A stretch of 8,914 bases of DNA, taken from positions 1 through 8,914 of the forward strand of contig JAJXTL010000124.1 in the NCBI GenBank assembly GCA_021783855.1, in the 5' to 3' direction. Within the stretch, counting starts at the first letter, position 1, and every line of letters begins with the position of its first letter. Below the pieces are notes generated by a model that was given only the letters and a program-made list of their open reading frames with translations, was not told the DNA's origin and made no database searches. The DNA comes from Pseudomonadota bacterium. Its GTDB lineage: Bacteria > Pseudomonadota > Gammaproteobacteria > Burkholderiales > Gallionellaceae. The position numbers were made by a program, and so were the translations under genes. Positions 5,991 through 8,914 of the stretch are shown one piece after another.

Positions 5991-6959
5991 ATGGCTGAAG
6001 ACAAAAATAAAAGACCCATTGTAATCAAGCGCATCAAGAAGGTGGCCGGCGGGCACCATGGAGGTGCGTGGAAAATTGCCTATGCCGATTTTGTCACGGC
6101 GATGATGGCGTTTTTCCTGTTGATGTGGCTGTTGGGGTCGACCGCAAAAGGCGATCTGGCCGGAATATCGGAGTATTTCAAGACACCATTGAAGGTGGCT
6201 TTGATGGGAGGTTCGGGCAGTGGCGACAGTTCCAGCATCATCAAGGGGGGCGGCATGGACTTGACGCGCAGTTCAGGGCAGGTGAAAGAGGGCGAGACGC
6301 CTGTCGAGAAGAGAGTGATCAACATTAAAGCGGCTGCGCAGGAAGCACGTCGCATTGAAATGGAGAAGCTCAAGGAATTGAAAGCCACTATCGAAAAGGC
6401 CATAGATAGCAACCCCAAGCTCAAACAGTTCAAGAATCAGATTCTGCTCGATATGACCAGCGAAGGGTTGCGCATTCAGATCGTTGATGCGCAGAATCGT
6501 CCGATGTTCCAGAGCGGCAGCGCGCAGCTCGAACCTTACACGCGGGAGATATTGCGGGCGATCGGCCAGACATTGAATGAAGTGCCCAACAAGGTCAGTA
6601 TCTCGGGTCATACCGATGCGGCGTTATATGGTGGCGGTGAAAATGGCTACAGCAACTGGGAGCTGTCTGCCGACAGAGCCAACGCCACGCGCCGCGAGTT
6701 GCTGGCCGGCGGGATGAGTGAGGAGAAAATCGTGCGCGTGGTGGGGCTGTCCTCTGCCGTATTGTTCGATAAGAATGATCCGTTGAGCCCTGCCAACCGG
6801 CGCATCAGCCTGATTGTGATGAACAAGAAGGCGGAAGAAGCGGCCAGCCACGACGGCGGAACGGTCGGCTTGGATGCGGAAGGCGATGAACAAAATGTCA
6901 AGGATGCCATCAAGGAAGGGGTGCAGGCGCTGCCTGCTGCACCTGCTGCACGCCATTAG
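5991..6959 (+). CDS. motB: Flagellar motor stator protein MotB
   Basis: MotB is the stator subunit that carries protons and anchors MotA to peptidoglycan. The 322 residues comprise a basic cytoplasmic N-terminus (RPIVIKRIKK), one membrane helix (about 28-50) in the motif WKIAYADFVTAMMAFFLLMW with the essential proton-binding Asp33, a plug/linker region (about 52-150, with a charged helix at 113-140), and an OmpA-like peptidoglycan-binding domain (about 155-280). The latter has SGHTDA (205-210), NWELSADRAN (222-231) and NRRISLIV (269-276). An Ala-rich tail of about 40 residues follows the domain. ATG 5991 is the only usable start: the frame is open upstream to a TAG at 5904-5906 but holds no other start codon. 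No Shine-Dalgarno sequence precedes it, because the heptamer array reaches to within 4 nt. Translation must rely on another feature or on weak initiation. Confidence 0.96.
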   Translation: MAEDKNKRPIVIKRIKKVAGGHHGGAWKIAYADFVTAMMAFFLLMWLLGSTAKGDLAGISEYFKTPLKVALMGGSGSGDSSSIIKGGGMDLTRSSGQVKEGETPVEKRVINIKAAAQEARRIEMEKLKELKATIEKAIDSNPKLKQFKNQILLDMTSEGLRIQIVDAQNRPMFQSGSAQLEPYTREILRAIGQTLNEVPNKVSISGHTDAALYGGGENGYSNWELSADRANATRRELLAGGMSEEKIVRVVGLSSAVLFDKNDPLSPANRRISLIVMNKKAEEAASHDGGTVGLDAEGDEQNVKDAIKEGVQALPAAPAARH

Positions 6960-7116
6960 CCGTGCTTCATAAGTTGGCTTGCTGTTCGGTATGCGATTCC
7001 CGGTCAATCCGGCTATGTTCGTCATCAGCGGGCGGCAGCCGTCCTGTCATGTTGACAAACTCCCTTCCGGCCGTCAGTTGAGCAACCGTTTCTTTCTCAA
7101 TCCTGAAATGTCAACC

Positions 7117-7164
7117 CCTGTCTTCCTGAACTTCAGTCTTACGAACTGACAGGTTTTCTTTTCT
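7117..7164 (+). terminator. Possible terminator after motB
   Basis: CCTGTC (7117-7122) can pair with GACAGG (7148-7153), with a second inner stem TCAGT/ACTGA (7133-7137 with 7145-7149) as competitor. A T-rich run with two C interruptions follows (7154-7164). The stem is short and the T-run imperfect, so this is a weak candidate for the end of the motAB transcript, about 160 nt after motB. Confidence 0.3.
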
Positions 7165-7173
7165 CTGTTCCGC

Positions 7174-7200
7174 TAAAGAAACTTTATTTTTTGCCGTTAA
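7174..7200 (+). promoter_or_regulatory. Sigma-28 (FliA) promoter of the chemoreceptor gene
   Basis: TAAA at 7174-7177, a 15-nt spacer and GCCGTTAA at 7193-7200 match the sigma-28 consensus TAAA-N15-GCCGATAA at all but one base. A start near 7206 would give a leader of about 43 nt to the ATG at 7249, a normal length. Late flagellar and chemotaxis genes are typical FliA targets, and the position fits. Confidence 0.75.
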
Positions 7201-7248
7201 AGTAGCTACATTACAATAATTCAAACGCAAGTCGCACGGGAGAAAACG

Positions 7249-8874
7249 ATGAGTAGTTGGTGGAGCCGCCTTCCCTTGAAGTATAAGCTGCAATTGCCCA
7301 TTCAACTGATTCTGTTGCTGGTGATGCTGGCGGCACAGCGCACGGTGCTGAACAAGTTTGAGGAGAACGTGCTGAACGAGGCTCGCCAGAAGGCGCTGGT
7401 GTCGGCGGATGGCTTGCTGAACGGTCTTAATATGCTGATGATTAACGGCATTATCAGTCAGGCAGATCAGCGTGAGCTGTATGTCAAAAAGATGGGCGCA
7501 TCGGACAAGGTGCTTGAATTGCGCGTGATGCGCAACAAGCCTGTGCAGAATCAGTTCGGGCCCGGACTCCCCTCGGAGCAGCCGGTAGACGAGATGGATC
7601 ATGCGGCACTGGATACCGCTCAGGTGCAAACCCGATTGATAGATGAGCCTGGCAAGCATGCGTTGCGGGTGGTCGTGCCCTTTATTGCGCACAAGGAATT
7701 TCGCGGCACCAACTGCCTGATGTGTCATAACGTAACCGACGGCACGGTGAACGGGGCCGGGAGTATCACGCTGGATCTGACGGATGACTTTGCCAAAATG
7801 CGGCAAGTCAATATTGCGATGTGGGGGGTGCAACTTGTCCTGCAGGTGTTCCTGTACTTTGTGATCGGCTGGCTGATCGGTTTTATGACTCGGCCGGCAC
7901 GGGAGTTGCAGCAGGCGATGCAGACCATGCAGACCAGCGGCGATCTGTCTCGTCGCGCCATTGTGCGCAGTGAAGATGAGATCGGACAGACGGCGCAGGC
8001 TTTCAACAATCTCGCGCAAAGTTTTCAGGTTATCGTCAGTCAGGTCGAAGGTCATGCAGGTCAGGTCGTCAGCACCGCACACAGGCTGGCAGATAAAGCC
8101 GGGGAAATTGCCCAGGGGTTGCAACAGCAGGCGGATGCGGCCATCACCACATCGGGTGCGGTGAGTCAAGTGAGTGTCAGCATCAATCACGTTGCCGAGA
8201 GCGTCAGCCGGGTCGCCAAACTATCTGAGGAGAGCGCCGAACGCGCTCATCAGGGGCAGACCAGTCTGGCCGGAATGATTCAGGAGCTGGAGCTGGTCGA
8301 GCGCGCAGTCAGCGAAATCGCCAGTTCAGTCGGCGAATTTGTCAGCAATACCCGGAGCATTACCAATATGACACAGCAGGTGCGCGACATTGCCGAGCAG
8401 ACCAATCTGCTGGCGCTGAATGCGGCGATCGAAGCCGCGCGTGCCGGAGAGCAGGGACGCGGATTCGCTGTGGTGGCGGATGAGGTGCGCAAGCTGGCTG
8501 AGAAATCCGCGCTTTCCGCATCGCAAATCGATGAGGTTACCAAAACCATTGGCGACCAGTCCGTGCGGGTGGACAAGACGGTGCAGCGCGGCATCAGTGC
8601 CTTGCAAAGCAGTAAAACACATATCAACGAGGTGACCGGTGTGCTGGGCGGCTCGAATGAACTGGTGGCAGGGGTGAAGCGCGGTCTGGAAGAGATTCTG
8701 GCCGCCATCAATCAGCAGCGCGATGCGAGTGTCGAAATCGCGCGTAATGTCGAGCGTATTGCCCACATGGCGAACAGCAGCAACGCAGTGGTCAAGAGTA
8801 CGGTGGAAGATGCCAGGAACATGGAACAGATATCCGAAAATCTGAGCCAGACGGTGCACAGATTCAAGGTGTAA
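7249..8874 (+). CDS. Methyl-accepting chemotaxis protein with CXXCH haem-c motif in the sensor region
   Basis: This is a transmembrane chemoreceptor (541 residues) that signals through CheW/CheA to the flagellar motor. Layout: short cytoplasmic N-terminus; first membrane helix about 14-30; periplasmic sensor region about 31-190; second helix about 191-213; HAMP domain about 214-266 (P216, DEIG at 243-246); and a coiled-coil signalling domain. The highly conserved tip runs about 379-420 and includes [20 protein letters not shown] (383-402) and [18 protein letters not shown]. The periplasmic region contains [12 protein letters not shown], a CXXCH motif at C156, C159 and H160, the attachment signature for c-type haem, close to the second helix. 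These are the only cysteines in the protein. No CheR-tethering pentapeptide is present at the C-terminus (ends HRFKV). ATG 7249 has GGGAG at 7238-7242 and a sigma-28 promoter upstream. The ligand is unknown; haem-based redox or gas sensing is inference. Confidence 0.95.
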   Translation: MSSWWSRLPLKYKLQLPIQLILLLVMLAAQRTVLNKFEENVLNEARQKALVSADGLLNGLNMLMINGIISQADQRELYVKKMGASDKVLELRVMRNKPVQNQFGPGLPSEQPVDEMDHAALDTAQVQTRLIDEPGKHALRVVVPFIAHKEFRGTNCLMCHNVTDGTVNGAGSITLDLTDDFAKMRQVNIAMWGVQLVLQVFLYFVIGWLIGFMTRPARELQQAMQTMQTSGDLSRRAIVRSEDEIGQTAQAFNNLAQSFQVIVSQVEGHAGQVVSTAHRLADKAGEIAQGLQQQADAAITTSGAVSQVSVSINHVAESVSRVAKLSEESAERAHQGQTSLAGMIQELELVERAVSEIASSVGEFVSNTRSITNMTQQVRDIAEQTNLLALNAAIEAARAGEQGRGFAVVADEVRKLAEKSALSASQIDEVTKTIGDQSVRVDKTVQRGISALQSSKTHINEVTGVLGGSNELVAGVKRGLEEILAAINQQRDASVEIARNVERIAHMANSSNAVVKSTVEDARNMEQISENLSQTVHRFKV

Positions 8875-8883
8875 TTGACTGCA

Positions 8884-8911
8884 GGATTGAGGATTGAGGA
8901 TTGAGGATTGA
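8884..8911 (+). repeat. Exact 7-bp tandem repeat, 4 units, at window end
   Basis: GGATTGA is repeated four times without a mismatch, starting 10 nt after the chemoreceptor stop codon; the array may go on beyond the window, although the last three bases (GAC) break the pattern. The unit is unrelated in sequence to the motA-motB heptamers but has the same period. Confidence 0.85.
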
Positions 8912-8914
8912 GAC

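Noticed and set aside
7111..8190. Long open frame (359 codons) on the minus strand opposite the chemoreceptor
   Set aside because: It lies antisense to a gene with clear family motifs. Its protein is rich in His, Arg, Gln and Leu with no domain sense, as expected for the antisense of GC-rich codons.

Overview
The window reads as chromosomal DNA from a motile, flagellated betaproteobacterium. The evidence is an flhD-flhC-motA-motB cluster, a classical Mqo, RlmD, and GC-rich coding sequence with a betaproteobacterial look. A relative of the Nitrosomonadales/Gallionellaceae or Methylophilaceae would fit, but that placement is inference from protein style, not from a search. All confident genes lie on the + strand.

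Left part (1-3495) is housekeeping. It holds the C-terminal end of a PolB-type 3'-5' exonuclease, a small VanZ-like membrane protein overlapping it by 4 nt and starting with TTG, the 23S rRNA m5U methyltransferase RlmD (also TTG start), and malate:quinone oxidoreductase Mqo, 3 nt behind rlmD.

Middle part (3496-3922) is the most interesting non-coding stretch. It has a tract of about 98 nt that is roughly 89% A+T. At the tract's end is a textbook sigma-28 (FliA) promoter, TAAA-N15-GCCGATAA (3641-3667). About 45 nt after the predicted start lies a perfect 17-bp hairpin with a 4-nt loop and a U-run (3712-3754). Together these predict a short (about 80 nt) flagellar-sigma-dependent RNA, or a terminated leader, immediately upstream of the flagellar master regulator operon flhDC.

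Right part (3923-8914) is motility and chemotaxis: flhD, flhC, motA, motB and a chemoreceptor. The master regulator FlhD4C2 switches on flagellar genes including fliA. MotA/MotB form the proton-driven stator, with all key residues present. The chemoreceptor has its own sigma-28 promoter (7174-7200) and a CXXCH haem-c motif in its periplasmic sensor region, suggesting redox, gas or haem-based taxis. Two 7-bp-period tandem arrays occur. One (8 degenerate units) fills the motA-motB gap and leaves motB without a Shine-Dalgarno sequence; the other (4 exact units) lies just downstream of the chemoreceptor gene at the window edge.
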